NCBI GenBank assembly: GCA_018697195.1
Contig: CM031866.1
Location: 8,225,846 to 8,289,845 of the forward strand
Length of the DNA stretch: 64,000 nt
Direction of reading: 5' to 3'
Origin: Certhia americana
Lineage: Eukaryota > Chordata > Aves > Passeriformes > Certhiidae
Shown: in pieces, positions 37,901-51,900 of the stretch
Numbering within the stretch: the stretch's first letter is position 1
Layout: each line of letters begins with the position of its first letter
Made by a program: the position numbers and the translations under genes
Notes under the pieces: generated by a model
Databases searched by the model: none
What the model was told of the DNA's origin: nothing
Seen by the model: the letters and a program-made list of their open reading frames with translations, nothing else

Positions 37901-40900
37901 GCACCTGAAAATCTAGACTTAGTTAGCCATGCTTACATTCATGCTTGCCCAACCAGAGCCATAAAAGCCCTGTATCTGCAGCGGTAAATATTGTCCCACA
38001 TTCACCACCATTAGAGCATAGATGTTTTCCTGAGAACAGGGAGGAAGGCTATTCACTAACTTTGGTGATAGGAAGGCAGACCAATTCTCCAATCAGCTTT
38101 TAGGACCAACCATCCAGGACAGCTGCCCAGGATGAAAAATATGAAAAACTTGTCCCTGAGTTTCCAGTATTAATTGTCTTCCAAGATTTAAAAGTACATG
38201 TGACTACATAGATGGAAATATATAAATCTGAACTCTCAAGTATCCATACCTCTGAATCTGCCCCATCTGAAATGGAAACATCTACACTGAGAAATGTTTA
38301 GCATCAAATTCCCTCCGTTTCTAAGTAGTCTGGAGAATTAGAACTTGAAGATTTGCACGTGTAGCTGGCAAACAGCTCAAAAGCCACAGACCCTGGAAAA
38401 CGCACAGAGGCTCTGAAAGGAAACATAACAAATAAACCAATATAAACTGTAGCACACTCTGCCCACTTCTCAGTAGCCAGCCTGAGGCAAACACTTACCA
38501 GAGCTTGGAAGAGAGATAAAGGCAGGATTTTAAAATGGGCAAGAAAAAAGGAACGGGATACTTTAAAAAGTTTATTCGAAATACGATACTCTTTTTTAAA
38601 AAATCATTGATTATATTAACATTCCTAATGAAGAACTTATAAGTTATATCCTAGTATGTAATAAAATAATTTATAAATTATCAATTAGAAAACATTCTCC
38701 ACAATATGGTATTTAAATACTCAGCCTTTACATGCAATTGTGCAAAGAAAACTTGGCACAGACATAACAGGAGCATTTTCACAATACAAATACAATAAGC
38801 GGTTTTTAAACCCTTTCTTTGCAGTTTTTGAAGGCTGTTATGTTAATTTTAAAGATTAGAATCTGACCTCAGGGAGAAGGATGAAGTGCTTTGTGAGAGT
38901 AGCAGAGCTGAGAATTCTATCTCAGTGCCGAAAGATAGATTTTCATGTACCTTATAGAGCTCTTGCACCTCCTGCTTTGCAACTCTAAACATTGCCTCTT
39001 CAAACATGGGTACATACAGTGGGTACAAAGTGTGAAGGGGAAGACAGTCTTCAAGACATTTTGATATGTTAATTATCTCTGTGTCTACTTACAAATTTAC
39101 ATTAACACCAGTCCATTTATTTCCTGGAGTTATCAAACAACAATAATTCATGAAAGCTTTACCGAATGCACACTCAAAATTTGCACCTGGATAGAGTGGA
39201 TTTTTCCACCTTCACACGGCACACCACATGTTCCCCATCCAGCACAAACAGTGTGATGGGTCAGCCAGAGTCCAACATGCAGAATGCCTCAGGTGCATAA
39301 TAGAAAAAGAGATTCCAATTTCTGGGAAGTATATCTGGCATTATTTTTTTGAATTAACTTATTAAATGTATTTGCAAACATCCAAATGAATTTTAAATGC
39401 TTTACCATACAATTTTTAAAGCTGGTCTCACTGCAGTGCATGCAGTGGAAAAACAAGAGTAACACAGATGAAAGGATGTGAATTATGTCTGTGAAAGGAG
39501 AGGACCATCAGCTTTCAAGGCTCACACAGGGGCACATAGGTGCCACTGTCAAATATGCAAAATCTTTCCTGCTGAGGCCTATTTTTCAGGGGTTTTTTCC
39601 CATGTTCTGATGACATATGAAATTGCAATCCTACTTCTGTGATTACATATTTTTAATGTTTTTATATAATGCTTTCCATGTCAAAAAACCCTTACAAACA
39701 AAAAGAATTCCTATGCATTTCTCCTGAGGGTCAAGTAACTACCATAGACTCATCTCCTTTTGAAAAAATTCCTGTGCTGGTTTAGGACTCCTCATGTCCT
39801 TCTTGATGAGTTCCTTTGATGGAGACCCACTTGACAGTATTTGAGGACGTCATTCCAGGCTAAGGAGAGCTATGGCAGGAATGCTATCAATGACCGAACC
39901 TCTAGATTAAAATCAATAAGGCAGCAAAGCTCCAGTTTACTGTAGGAGAAAAGGGACAGGGGAGACCATGGGGGAGGTTTTGTTCCTCACCCTACAGGTG
40001 AGCTTTAGGAACCACAATCACCATCAAAACCTTTCCTGCTGATTTGTGGGGGGTCTTGGTGGCATTTGCCCAAATTATCACTGCAAACTCTGAAGTGTGA
40101 GAAAGGCTGTTCTGCTCCTATGAATGTTCACACAACCTGAGTGTACTCTCACTATACAACAGACTGACATAATGGCACCACTTGCTCACACAACCTTATT
40201 AATTATTGTACTGTACTGAACTTGTGGAAGGGTTCTTACAGACAGGTTATGGAAAAGTAAATCAAGAGGGAGAGTGGGTATTTAAAATTACTTATGATGC
40301 ATACTATTTCCCTAATAGTTTATAACATCATAAACAAGCTTGATTCCATCACAGTGACACATTAGGTATTTGATTTAAAGCAATACTCTAAAAACCATCA
40401 ATTCAAAATACACAAGTCATTGACACTTATGTACAGTACCTTCGTACACATGGTTTTGAAAGAAAAGTCATGTTTTCACTATTTGGTTACAACATTTTTT
40501 TTCCTTTTTAGGAAAATGTTTAGAGAATTTACAATGAAAAAACCCACTGAAACCAATCCTTTTTCTCAGAAAACAAATTACTGCACCTCTAACTTTTAAA
40601 AGAGCCCCAATACGTATATTTTAAAAATTTGTTTAAAATAATTTTCCTGACTTGAGACACTGTCTGCCAAGTTCCTGCTAGAAGCAAAATTTTATGGCTA
40701 ACTGCCAAGCCTACGAATAAAAGGAGTTTATAGGGGAAATACTGACAGAAGAATAAACTGTAGCAAGAGCAGCCAGGATAGGAAAGTCTTTCTTGTGCAT
40801 TTTGTCTATCCATAATCTGCAATATTCATAACTCCAGCTATTGGGATATTGCACTCCTGCCTGCCCGAGTTTCATACCAGGATTATCCATAGTGCCAGAT

Positions 40901-41835
40901 CAATGATTTGATTATAGATATTTATACCCTACCACTGAGACGAGGCATCCAAACTCCTCATTTGTGAACAACTGATTCTCATGTCTCCTGCCTCACCCTG
41001 CTATTCAATACTACATGTAGCACTTTTAATGGTAGTATTTCTATAAATGTAATGAAAAGCAGATCACAGACCATAAGCAGATACAGCCTGGCAACAGAAC
41101 AAATGTCAAAAGGAAAAATATTAAACCCATATTGTTAGATGACAACAATTATATGAATCCTAATTTCTATTTCTATAAATGGAGAAAAAATCATAAATTT
41201 TGAATTTCAAAGGAATTATTTTATGTTAATGAATTTGTTAGCCCAGATTTTTAAGGTAGATATCACTTTTTGAAGAGCCATTTTGAATTAATATATTGAA
41301 GGAGATTTACTAAACCTATAACTGAAAAGCAGTCTGACTGAAATTCTGCCCAAAGTAACTCTAAAACTTGTCAGCCTGATCATGGTCCCTCTTTACTGTG
41401 GCATAAATCAAATTCAGCCAGATGAGTTTTCTTCTCAGAGAAAGCAGTTCTTGCCCCTTTAACCATGAGCTGATCTTTAGGTGATATTAAGCAGTGGCAT
41501 AACTGATCCAAAATAAAAATGTAATTTCAGTGGGTTTTTTTATTACTCATCTTAGCTTAGAGAAAAAATTTAATATTTAAGTTTTCTCAGCTCCAATGGC
41601 TTCAGCTGATTTCCTGCCCTTGAAGAACAGTTTCATTCATTGTTTGGAAGTGGTTGCTTGGGCACCTGCACCAGTCAAATGGGTCCTTAAGCTGCCAGAG
41701 GTGTAACTTTTGTTTGATCTCCGGTTATTCACAGTCAAAAGTTTGTACCAATTCTGACATCTCAAGCTTCCTCCAGCTATGCTCCCTCACAAGCAGCAAA
41801 ACACACTTAAATTTGTGTTAACCAACAACTAAACC

Positions 41836-41854
41836 AAAAAAAAAAAAAAAAAAA
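41836..41854. repeat. Poly(A) run, 19 bases
   Basis: An uninterrupted run of 19 A on the plus strand, flanked by AAACC and CCCC. It lies about 390 bp from the LINE relic but on the opposite sense, so it is not that element's tail. Confidence 0.95.
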
Positions 41855-42239
41855 CCCCAAACATTAAAATCTCCTGCCTATATCTCATCTTGCAGAGGAT
41901 CTCAATACACAGAAATTCTGAGGGCAGATTTTGGATATGAATTATGTACAGGTTAAAAAAAGACTGTTGCTGAGAAAAAAAAAAGGTCCTTGTGCAGAGA
42001 ACAGTTTCCCAGAAATGTATTTTATGTGGGATTAAAAAGGTAATATTCTCTTGTCATTCCTTTCCACTTTAAGTCAAATAAAATATAATCCACTGAAGTT
42101 CATTTGATATCTGGTGAAGAGTTTTCTTTTTATTGATTTTCTAGCTTCCAGCTTGGGGAGGAAAAAAGCCTGTCTAGAGAACAGTTACAATGGCAGCACA
42201 GATCTAGATCTAATTCCCAAAGAAGCAAGAGAAAAAGAA

Positions 42240-42970
42240 AAAGCCACTGACTTCAAATAAAGAAAGATGAGGGCTTAATGACACATGTGGGGTAAAGACA
42301 TGTATTTCCCCCTTTGGAGAAATGTTAGCACAACTTACTTTCTCTTCTGTGTCCAAGGTCTTGGCTTTTAATTCTCCAAAGTCAGAATTATCCAATGAAT
42401 AGCATTCATGGAAGAAAAGGACAATTTCATCTCTCTTGAGTTTAACTCTGATTTCATTCCAGGTCTCTACTACTGTGTATGTTTCACCACAGTATCTTTA
42501 GCACTCGGCACAGGGCAGCAGGCCTGGATATGGAATATTAGCATGACTCTTTCCATATCTGTTCAGTGCCAGTGTTTCCTATTATCAGTCCAATATTTTA
42601 TGGTTATTGTATTAGCTTCCCAGCAGTACCTTCTCAAGTTCTGTAGCCTGAAACCTCCATTAACAGATGCTAAATACAATAGTTGTTTTTCACTTTTAGA
42701 TCTTGTGAAAGCCCATAAAAATGAGTGGTCAGTTTGTCCAATTTTCTGAAGAAATTTTCCAAGATTTGAATGGGCAACATATAAAACCACTAAAAATACT
42801 CTTGGCAGCTCATTCATTTGGATTATGTTCCTTCTGCCAAGCCAACTAATGAATAGCTTATTCCAAGATAGGACTTCCGCATGAATTTTTTGTAGTAAAG
42901 GTAAGAATATCTATTTATAAAATTCCCTGGTTGCTTGTATTTGAAGGGTATGGAGAAGGAATGAGTTTGG
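42240..42970 (-). pseudogene. Decayed L1/Tx1-type LINE ORF2 (end of reverse transcriptase and beyond)
   Basis: The minus strand at 42563-42960 encodes, with one in-frame stop (42911-42913), a peptide with the order and spacing of the C-terminal reverse-transcriptase thumb region of L1/Tx1 LINE ORF2. Visible pieces are LQIQATREFYK, then LLQKIHAEVLSWNKLFISWL, GRRNIIQMNELPRVF, HSFLW, VNGGFRLQNLRRYCWEAN and TIKYW. In the family these correspond to YLGI..TR, LLK.I...W..L..SW.GR...IKM..LP, F.W, GGL.LPN...YY.A and W. After a TGA (42563-42565) another frame continues TWNEIRVKLKRDE and YSLDNSDFGELKAK, which may be the next conserved segment (WN.IR...NP.F). The stop and frame changes show it is a fossil. 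Orientation matches the host gene. A CR1 origin is unlikely because the SW.GR..IIQM..LPR pattern is L1/Tx1-like. Confidence 0.72.
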
Positions 42971-45900
42971 GGGGGATTTTGTGGGTTCTTGGTTTTATTA
43001 TTAGCATTTGGACTTAAGGAAAATTTGTGTAAATAAACTAACCAATAAATTGCCTTTTTGTTTTTAATTCTGCTATATAGTCTGGTAAATGAAAGATAAC
43101 CAAACTATCACTGTCAGGCACTTAGTGAATAAAGCTTGATAGAAAAGCCATTGAATTTGATGGAAAGTAACTCACTCACTGTGTTGGGTTTTATATAGGA
43201 CCTACAAGAACTTGTGAATTCCATGCCAGTTACAGCCAAACTACAGACATGGATGTGATTTCTTACACATATGGGCAGATAAAGATCAAAGAAGAAGGGA
43301 AAAAATCTCTTAGATACTTTTCTCAACTTAATTTCTTTTGCCAGTCTCCCCTGGCTATAAAGTATTTGTTTAGAGTCTAGAATTATTCTTCTTCAAATAC
43401 CCTCAAAAAAGATCAACTTAAGAATACATTTTTGTACATGCACACAAACACACACATAGATTTTAAATGGTATTTTTATCAACATCTTTACCATAGCGAA
43501 GTTCCTTTTTCTTGGCATGAGAGAGAGATATCTTTTATGTATTTTCTCATATTACATATTCAAATTTATTTTGAAAGTCTGAAACAACTTCCTGCTTGGT
43601 TGCACACATTTATTTCCACTGAAATATATAAAGCTAAATTAATTAAGTGAAGCTTTCCAGAGAGCTAGGAGATCAATGAGCTGTGCAGTCCACAACACAC
43701 AGTTAACAGATTTTATATGAGTTTATCCACTGTCAAGTTTCAAACGCTTTGGAATGTTCCACATTTTATGGAATTCTCTTCTTAAAATAGATCCTCAGAA
43801 GAGCCTTTTTTCTGTAAGAAAAGACCTTGATCACCATTTATCAGTCAACTCAAAGACCATTACAAAATTAGTTTACCATATTTATCTTGCTGAGCACAAA
43901 GGCAGATCAGCACCCGTATTTGTTCATCACTGATGATCACATCTACCAATTCCATAGTTTTTCCATGCACATCATTCAACTCTATTAAAAATTACGTGAA
44001 TAGCAACTCATGGCTTGATAAAGAAAAAGTTTCTCAGCCTTTGTACAGATGAAAAATAGCTAATGGCAGAAGCATAAATTTGGCTTGTGATCTCATTCTC
44101 CTTTTCCCTTTGTATTAATGTTCAAAGCCACAGCAGCAGCTAGATAAGAATAACAAATAAGGGAAGCTAACTACAACAATAAGGAAATGCTGGGTTTGGA
44201 GGGCTTTGCAATCCTGGTCAACAAATAGATTTAAAAACAAGCTAGACAAATATCCACCAGGAGCAGCTCACTTTGATTTGATCCTGCCTGGAAGCCAAGT
44301 TTAGACCACGGTGTCTCCCAGAGCCATTCTCCCTTTGATCTGTACCAGATACTGTGGTGGGGGAGAAGGGTTAAGATACAGTTACTCTGAAGAAGCCATC
44401 AGGATTCCGAACACAAAAGTAATGAAAGGCCTGCACTGTTCTAATCCGTAGGCCTTGCCATGTCTCATATTTGGCTTGGAGACAAGGTCCATCACTCAGC
44501 TATCTGTTCTTTCCAAGATCTGTGTCCTGGTTTAGGCCTGCCAGGGGGAGGCCTCTTCCAAAACACGTTATCTCACGATATATTTCTCAATTTCAGCAGC
44601 ATCCTTCAAATCATCTAACTACTGTTTTGCTCTACTCTTTTATCACAAATCTACTTTGTGTTTCTTATTTAATATAATAGCAGCCTGGCTGTCTTCTGTA
44701 GGCTGGCTATATATACCTATTCCCAGATGGTCTGTCTGGAAACAGATGTATTGCACATCCAAAAACTACTCCTCTTTTGGGACTTTTAAGCTTGCTGATG
44801 AACAATTCCTGCCCAATTTAGATCATTAATTTAACACCCAAATCCTCATTTGCACTATAAATACCGCCAATTGTACCAATATATTTTCTCATTCTCTTGG
44901 CCACCATGGATTAACAGCTTTCTTTAGAAACTACTCATGAAACACTAGGAAGCATCATTGACACAGGCAACAGCTGCCTTATCCACATTCATCTTCACTT
45001 TGCTTCACCTCATTTCTCAGCATTTGCACATGGCCATGTAGAAGGGATTGGGCTGCATCCTGTGTGATACCAGAGAGCTACAAAAGTGCCCAGGGAAGCA
45101 AAAAGAGTGAAGAGGGGTAATCACCTACCACTCATCTACTTTCTGAATCTGAGCTGTCCTTCTGACACCTCTTGTGACAGCAGGTCACTGACCTTTCTGA
45201 AGGCTGCCTTGCACATCTGACCTTAAGTTAGGCTTTGCAATGGTGGTGTATATAATCATAAACTGATAGCACTACTGAGCCAAAGACATTTTCCTCAGAC
45301 TCAGCCTCTGCTTTTCTGCACATTCTGGGGCACCAGGTAAATCTGGATTAGTAGCACTGCTTTTATTTTACCTCACTCAAATAGTTTATTGCTTTTGACT
45401 ACTGGATCTCCTGCCTTTTAGGCATCCATACTGCTAGAGGGACAGTTTAATACCATCTATACATTGTTGGTCTGGGTCTTCCAGTTACACAATCAGAATT
45501 CGTATTAGATGCCAATAGAGGGTTTTAAAAACATAACTATGAAAACATGAGAAGGATTTTAAATCTACTTTGTGTAATTTGGCTGAAGTTATCATGTTGC
45601 AAGGGGATCTATTCATAGGCAATCCTATGGGGGTTTTTTGCCTAGTTCTCACTAGGGAATGTTTTGGAAGAAAAGTATAAAAAGACATTGTTTCCTTATT
45701 ATATAATACTCCTGACTTATGCCAAGAATATTCTCATCATAAGCGTGTTCATAATCTCAGAGACTGAGCTATTGCATTACTTGTGTCTATACAAATAATA
45801 GGCTTCTAAAAATATGATTCCTTGACAGTTTTTGAAAGGTGACTTACATATGATTAAAAAGCTGTGTGCTTGTGTTTGCATTTATGATTTGTAAATCCTA

Positions 45901-48900
45901 TCCAGTAATTAAAAGCAGATCTCAAGTGTGTCTGCACACATACAAAGTGAATACAAATCTAAGTGAGAGATGCATTGGGAGAAAATGCAAAAATCCAATT
46001 CTGCTGGCATATTTAGACACTACCAACAATTTTCCCAAGGAAGAGAAAGTTCCCCAGTTAACAGTAAAACTGATCATGTTTTTATAGGAAATCTCTTCTA
46101 AAATGATAACTCAAAAATGCCAATTAAGGGATTGACAAATAAAAGAGCACTGAAATGTAGCATCACACAAACTATATTTTGATACAATGCATAACACCTA
46201 CAATGCATAACATAACACCTGAAGCAGCTAATAAATTCTCTGGAAAACAGGAATAAAGTACTGATTGGCTAAGAAAGATGAGCTGATCATGCATTCTGAC
46301 CTTTTATAATGCCAGCAATAGAATTTGCTTTTCTTGCTTTAGTGAGCAATACAACTCAAATATGTTATTTCTTTCCAAGTTTTCAAATGGAGAGAAAGCA
46401 TATCCTGAGTTGGACTTAAGGGATACTTTTCAATTGCATAGCTAACAATTTTTATTATATCCCCAAATCCTAATTCAGAACCCAAGTTATTCCTTAGTTC
46501 TTGACTAAAATCAGATCTCCCAGTACAGACAATTTGCTTGTCTCTTAAGTGACACATTTTTTACATTTACAGTTATGAACTCATTCAAATCTGCTCCTTA
46601 AAAACAACTTTGCAATAAAGAAATGTTTTACTTAACTGACACAGATGTCAGTAAAAGATCTCAGTCTGTCAGTACAAAACCTTTATAAAACATGAGAGAG
46701 AGCTGAAAATTTACCCAGACAACAGAGAAGTACTAAAAAAAAAAGGCAGAAAGAAAAAGAAATACTTTCCTCATTTCACCATATTTAATTCAAATGTTGA
46801 CCTTGTCCACTATGCAGAATAGGAGGCTCATAGAGTTTGATGGAGCCTGGCAAAGGACAGATTCCTTAATAAGACTCGTGACTAAGGAAAATTGGTTAGA
46901 ATGTGTAGACAGTTAATAATGCTTCTGGAAGAATGTGTGGTCGTTTTAGAGGACAACATTGTGTGCATTATTTTACCTCTTCAAAGGAATAATCTTTAAC
47001 TGGAAGAAAACATGCAGAGTTTGAAGGCCAGTAACCTCATTGCCAGTCATGGTTGGGTACCCAAGGGATAAACAGTTCACAAAAAGTTTCTGCTTTACCT
47101 GTTCTCCTGTTTTAGCAAGACCCTGGAGCAGGGGCACTTTGTAACAGAGTAAACCTCTGCCTCAAACTCCTGGCTTAGTTTGACAAAGAACTAAAAGACA
47201 GTAAAAGTGAGGCTGTGTCTCCAAAACTGTTTTTCCATCCCTTGCAAAGCAAAAACCTGTGCATGAAGAGCATGTTTCAGATTTCACTCTTGCTGCAATA
47301 ACTGCTCCCTCATTCAACTTATGGGCCTAGCTGAGAAATTGGGAAGCATCTTCAGGAACAGAGCAGAGAGCTCTGAGCCGTGATCATACCACACAGGACT
47401 CTACTAGTCCATCTGTGTCAGATGGAGCCAAAATCCCCACTCAACACTGACTGTAAACCCAGCTTGTCATAATGTTAACCTCCCAAGCGAGAAAAAGAAT
47501 TGTATTTAAAAAAACATGGTCCTCTCTGCCAAGCAATCCCTTTAACTGGCCCAGTTACTTTGCATAAATCCCAGCAATGCTAGGGGAAAAACTCTAAAGA
47601 CGGACTACACCCTTCAGTAATTCAAAACCACAGAGCAAAGATATCCTGTTGTAACGTACATGGTATTCCAGGATTATAATTTTTGCTTTGAGCCACCTTT
47701 CAACGTAGACCAAATGGAAGCAAACCTCATTCCTGAGCACTATGAAGCCAGTTTTGTGTCTCTCACAATTATGGTTGAAACCATAATGACAGATTACAGG
47801 AAATGAACATATGGACAGGGTGATTTATAAACACTTTTAAACAATGTAACTTTTATCAGTTCTGCTACATCAATCACCAATCTAGGAACAATTATTTTTT
47901 TGTATAAGATACTCTCAAGAGTGGTCAGGCAGGATTTGCTGACAGCCTATCTTAAAAACAGAATTATAAATTGCCTTCGCTTTCTGTGCCAAGGTAATGG
48001 TTCCATACAGATAAGGGAAATCATGTGCCTCTCACAAACAGAAGAGCATGAGCAGAGAACCAAGAAAACTTTGCTGTGCACACCAACAGAGAAGCAGCCC
48101 TGTCAAATAAACCTGATGCCACGCTCTGATACCAGGTGTGGCTGTGAGGCTTAACTGTTATTATCAAACTGTTTAACTTTTGCAGAGCATTTGGCCTGGT
48201 AGGCATAACTTTAAAATCAAGATTTACATAATCAATAACTCATATGATAAATGAATGTAAAGCAGTGATAAATTCCAAGTAACTCTCCTTAAGAAACCAA
48301 TGAAGGGAATTAGGAAGTAGGTACAATTACTAAATAATAAATAAAAACAGCTAAGGTAAACATTCAGTAGTCAATAAGAGTAAGGAAATAATTACAACTG
48401 CACTTACAAATGGTGAAACTGATTTTGAAAAGCCCTCCACCATTTTGGTTGTTATATTTTATAAATTTTTGAAGACCTGAAGGTCTAAAAAGTAATAATA
48501 AAAATGGCTTAAGGGTAGAGACAATGTTTTACCTATGGACCTTCATGAACAGGGAGAACACAGGATTACAGTATTGCAAATATCTTCCCATGAGCAAATC
48601 ATAGTTACTAGAAGTTTATTTATATCTATGAATTGTAGGACAGTATAATAAACCAGCCATTGGAAGCTGAAATTAGACAAATTCAAATGAGACACCAGGC
48701 ACACAATTCTCAAGTAAAGCACAAAAAACAACTGCTTGGTTTGAGGCAAAGGTAAACTGGATTAATTGAATATACACAAGGTCACAATCATCACATAATA
48801 CTAATTTTCCTCCCAGCTTCTGTGACTATCTTAATAATATGGTCTAATGTAGCATTTTATTATGAGTTTTCCTGAGAGATAGAAAGAACCACTGAAGAAA

Positions 48901-51900
48901 CTGAAACTGTAGGAAGGAATCTTAATCCACAGATTTTTAGCACGAAGATCACTGCAGCTGGAACCACACAGCAACAACAGGATCCCAACACAGCAAAATG
49001 TGCAGGTTAATAGCTTACAGCCTTAAGGCTTCTTTCTAGAGAACAAGAGCAACCAGGGGATAGATCTACCAAACTAACTGGCATAAAGCAGAAAATTTTG
49101 GAGGAAAGGAGGGGAAGGTAAAAAAAAAATCAAAACCAACAAAACCATAGGAGAAGAATAAGCATCTTACAATGTAATTCATAGATGACTTCAAGCTCCC
49201 AAATCAAAATTTATAGCTCCTGATTTCATGAATCTGAAATGGCTCTCTATTTTTTAATATCAAATCCTATATGTTATATAGGCAGAAATTTAAGAAAACA
49301 GCAATAAATACTACTTGTACATACATATGTATATAACCTACCTTTGACATAAAACAAGAAAACCCTATGATCTTAGTCTGAATCATGTTAGAATTTCAGA
49401 AGTGGAAAAACGTCTTCAAAGAAAATGATTTCCAGTACAGTCTGTGTCCCTTACTCTTATCCTTGTTACTAGCAACTTCTCACAAGGGGAACTACCGGGC
49501 CAATTAATTTATAGGGAAAAAAAAGTGTAGAACAAAATTATCCACGTTCCTCAGATAGCAAGGAGACAGCAGTATTTTAGCGGAGCAGCAGAGGGCATCG
49601 AAGCATAGTAAAGCTCAAATATCCCGGTGAAGGGAAGCTGCCTTTAGGTGACAGCAGACGTGCAGCATGGACACGTGTCTAGGACAGAAGATCTGAAATT
49701 CAGGCACCTACTCTGATGCTTAATGAGGAGCAGCTACAAGTGTTTGGATAAATAACTTCCTGACTCAGTTTCCCAAACAATAAGTGAGATTATGTGCAAC
49801 TAATCCTGACCCCACACAAGGCAGTTTGTGTTTCAAAAGTTAATGTGGATGTAACACTCACCTAAGTAAAGAGACAGCTGGAGATAGTCCAGTTAATAAC
49901 CTTTGAGAGAAAATGCTAATTAGACACTAAATAATATCACTGCAATATACTCTTTACAGCTAACACAGTCCATGCTGCACAACGCAAAACCAACTGCACT
50001 TCAAATCATACTTTGAGTTTTACCACTTCAAGTAGTCAAATCACAAGGTCTCACATAGCAGGGCATGAAAGCTAAGTGTGTAATACTTCCTTTGGAGAGT
50101 TGCCCAGGGTAGAAAGGCCTTACTGCTCCTCTCTTTTGCCTTCAGAAATGTTCCAGCAACATCCTCTGCCTGCTCCAAGATGACCATCAGCCATAGGGAA
50201 ATATTTAACTGCAGCTGAAATGGTCAATAAGAATATAGCTGGAGAAGAAATCTGAAGAAAGCTGTCACAAGTAACGTAGCTGAAGATTTGGAATTTGGTT
50301 ATAAACTTTAAAGAGTAAGCTTCTTTACAGCATTTTTTCTCTCCAAATGCTATCACACACAAAAATCAAAATGCAAGAACAGCTTGCAGTTGGCCAGGGC
50401 TCTTCCAAATTAAACCTACACACAAAAAAAAACCCGAGTAAAATATGACAATCTGTTTTAGCAGGGAAGTGGCTAATAACGTACAAAAAAAGGGTGAGGA
50501 GGAAGACAGATGTTTCTTATTTTCTTTAAACTGTTTTCAACCTTCTTTTTTATATGCTTTTTTGTTAAAAAAAAAGCATTTCTATTTCTATAATGTACAG
50601 CAACCTCCCACAGAGATGGGAATCCCACAGGAAATTTCTATCAGTTATCTGCTACCTAGATTTCTGTTCCATGAACTTGATCTACTTTGGATTAATTTGC
50701 ATTTTCTGAAAATGAATTACTCTGACATTTGTTTTTCAGCACTCCAATCATGGACTGCTACCCTGCAGCTACCACAAGCAAGCTCACACAGCCCCAGAGC
50801 TGCTGGGCTGTGAACTCATTTCTAAGAGTTTATACAGTGATACAATACCAGTTTACCCATAAATGAGGGTCGGCACTAACTTTGTTTTGTAGAATGTCAG
50901 GAAAACAAGCAGACAGTAGAAATGCTTTTACAAGTCCTGACCGTTCTGGTTTTCAGTCTTAACTAACTCATGCTGCTGGGTCAGGAGAAGACCCTATCCT
51001 AGCCCAAAAAAGGAGATTGCTCAAACAACATACTCAAAGGATAACTATGTCTGCTCTCCATCATCCATCTTCCTCTGCAATAGTAATGAGGTGAGAGAGA
51101 TTTGCAGCCTCTCAGACCACAGTGCTTAGCCCGTCTGGAGGCCTCCGGCAAGCAGCACATCCTGGGGCAAACTGGTAAGGAATAAAGCACCACAACTGTC
51201 TTGCAAGATGGTGAAAACAACAAGTGTTTTCTCCACGTGTGAGGTAGGGGCTGTAATACCCTAGTGACACTTTGCCTGGGAAAGGCTCAGTGAGGAAAGC
51301 CTCTAACAATCCTTCCTGTGCTTGTGCAGTGAGCCACACATCAGGGACTATGTTGTTGAGTTAGTTTGCTGCATGTTCTTTTCATTTGACAAGGGTAAAC
51401 TACTCCAAAAAACTATTTGCTTTTTCGCTCGGCATACACCCAGAATATATCAGCTTAGTCTTCCCAAACTTCAGCTAACTTCTGAGTCAATTAGCAAGGT
51501 TGCTACTAATCTTTCTTCATTCAGAGGATAAATTGCACAAGCATGGTGTTCAGTTTTCAATGAAAAATCAGTCATATAATTTCCTACAAAGTGTCTCCTT
51601 AGTCATCTAAGTAAGCAAGAGCAAAATCTAATCTTTTTTTCCATTTTACAAAGGCCATCATTACTCTTCAGAACATTTTTTGGTACTGAATATTTTTAAA
51701 ATATAAATACAAAACCCATTAATTTCAAATTCCTGTAAGAGTTCATCTAGGCTTTTAAAAACCATTCTTATTCAAGAAATGTCTTTTTCAAAGAACAGTG
51801 ACTCCTATCTTTCACAGAGGAAACAAACCCATGGACTTCTAAAAAGCCAACTGTTTTATTTCAGGAACAATGACTCCAAGTTTAATCAGGTGAAAAGAGG

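Noticed and set aside
39770..39990. TGTGCTGGTTTAGG motif with a GGAGACCCACTTGACAG continuation, possible LTR edge
   Set aside because: No internal LTR landmarks were recognised, and only a short motif supports it.
42408..42749. 113-codon plus-strand ORF
   Set aside because: It is the antisense shadow of the LINE reverse-transcriptase relic on the minus strand.
44521..44570. TGTCCTGGTTTAGG start, similar to 5' ends of some avian LTRs
   Set aside because: No TATA, AATAAA or matching continuation could be followed downstream, so there is not enough for an LTR call.
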